Source of the DNA: CAMPJM01 sp964440915
GTDB lineage: Bacteria > Bacteroidota > Bacteroidia > Cytophagales > Cyclobacteriaceae
Assembly: GCA_964440915.1 (NCBI GenBank)
Contig: CAYTTV010000103.1
Coordinates: 1-7,103 of the forward strand
Direction: 5' to 3'
DNA length: 7,103 bases
The notes beneath the pieces were generated by a model, which worked only from the letters and a program-made list of their open reading frames with translations, searched no databases and was not told the origin of the DNA. The position numbers and the translations under genes are program-made. The first letter of the stretch is position 1. Each line of letters starts with the position of its first letter. This document shows positions 6,684-7,103 of the stretch, piece after piece.

Positions 6684-7103
6684 ATGAGATATTTTGTAAC
6701 GGCCATTGGCACCGACAGCGGTAAAACGTTGGTCAGTGCCATTTTGCTCACCGCACTCAAAGCCAACTATTGGAAACCCATCCAGGCAGGGTTTCCTACC
6801 GATACCCATACGCTAAGGGAATGGCTTCCCGACCGAGCGATAAAGTTCTACAAAGAGGCCTATGCGCTCAAGATGGCAGCCTCTCCCCATGCCGCAGCGA
6901 AGGCAGAAAACATTGACATCAGCATCCAAAACATACTCGTGCCCGACTCCGTAGGCAAGCCCTTGGTGATAGAAGGAGCCGGCGGCCTCATGGTGCCGCT
7001 CAACGACAAGGAGTTTATGATAGACCTGGCCCTGTATGCCGATGCCGAAATTGTGCTCGTTGCCGATCTCTATTTGGGCAGCATCAATCACACTTTACTG
7101 TCG
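6684..7103 (+). CDS. bioD: ATP-dependent dethiobiotin synthase, 5' part (3' end outside window)
   Basis: 140 codons run from ATG 6684 to the window end without a stop. The product opens MRYFVTAIGTDSGKTLVSA, matching the BioD P-loop (Gly9 to Thr15, with Lys14). YWKPIQAG (29-36) fits the substrate-binding KP segment, SPHAAAK (67-73) the BioD PH motif, and EGAGGLMVPLND (97-108) the conserved EGAGG loop. BioD closes the ureido ring of dethiobiotin from 7,8-diaminopelargonate, CO2 and ATP in the cytoplasm, the step before biotin synthase. E. coli BioD is about 225 residues, so roughly 85 are missing. The gene appears richer in G+C at third codon positions than its neighbours and is unrelated to sugar use, so it probably marks the edge of the polysaccharide locus. 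Other biotin genes may follow downstream. Confidence 0.93.
   Translation, partial: MRYFVTAIGTDSGKTLVSAILLTALKANYWKPIQAGFPTDTHTLREWLPDRAIKFYKEAYALKMAASPHAAAKAENIDISIQNILVPDSVGKPLVIEGAGGLMVPLNDKEFMIDLALYADAEIVLVADLYLGSINHTLLS

Noticed and set aside
6612..7091. Minus-strand open frames across bioD
   Set aside because: They are antisense to a clear BioD with P-loop and EGAGG motifs, and their length follows from the G+C-rich codons of bioD.

Overview
The window reads as part of a Bacteroidota chromosome, probably of the Cytophagales type (inferred). The grounds are lipoprotein signal peptides with Bacteroidota-style sorting residues, a BACON domain, a PKD-bearing lipoprotein of the kind encoded beside SusC/SusD pairs, and AT-rich start regions without a clear Shine-Dalgarno sequence. 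All supported genes are on the + strand.

Layout. 1-1146 is the 3' part of a PKD-type surface glycan-binding lipoprotein, closed by a strong UUCG-loop terminator (1171-1205). 1341-3770 is a complete GH2 beta-galactosidase-type lipoprotein. 3954-5383 is a BACON-GH5 endo-glycanase lipoprotein whose last codons fall in a 100-base assembly gap (5384-5483). 5848-6519 is a secreted SGNH/GDSL esterase. From 6684 to the window end is the first 140 codons of bioD (dethiobiotin synthase), an unrelated biosynthetic gene that probably marks the edge of the sugar locus.

The first four genes look like part of a polysaccharide utilization locus. The binding protein and GH5 enzyme would capture and cut a beta-glycan at the cell surface. 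The GH2 enzyme would trim galactosyl-type side groups from imported oligosaccharides, and the esterase would remove acyl groups. BACON-GH5 next to a GH2 galactosidase recalls characterised xyloglucan loci of gut Bacteroides, but the substrate cannot be fixed because no GH31, GH3, GH43 or SusC/D gene is visible here.

The least ordinary part is the DNA between the genes. Two arrays with a 7-base period follow the GH2 and GH5 genes (3771-3840 and 5484-5600). The first is followed at once, and the second after 18 bases, by a short repeat-like element: a CGTCATTGCGA-type hairpin at 3853-3900 and a GTCATCCCG-type element at 5619-5639. A related copy of the latter lies at 1239-1259. The bioD leader carries several inverted repeats, including a perfect 14-base palindrome one base before the start codon. 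I see no phage, CRISPR, toxin-antitoxin, transposase, tRNA or rRNA gene, and no convincing new enzymatic system.
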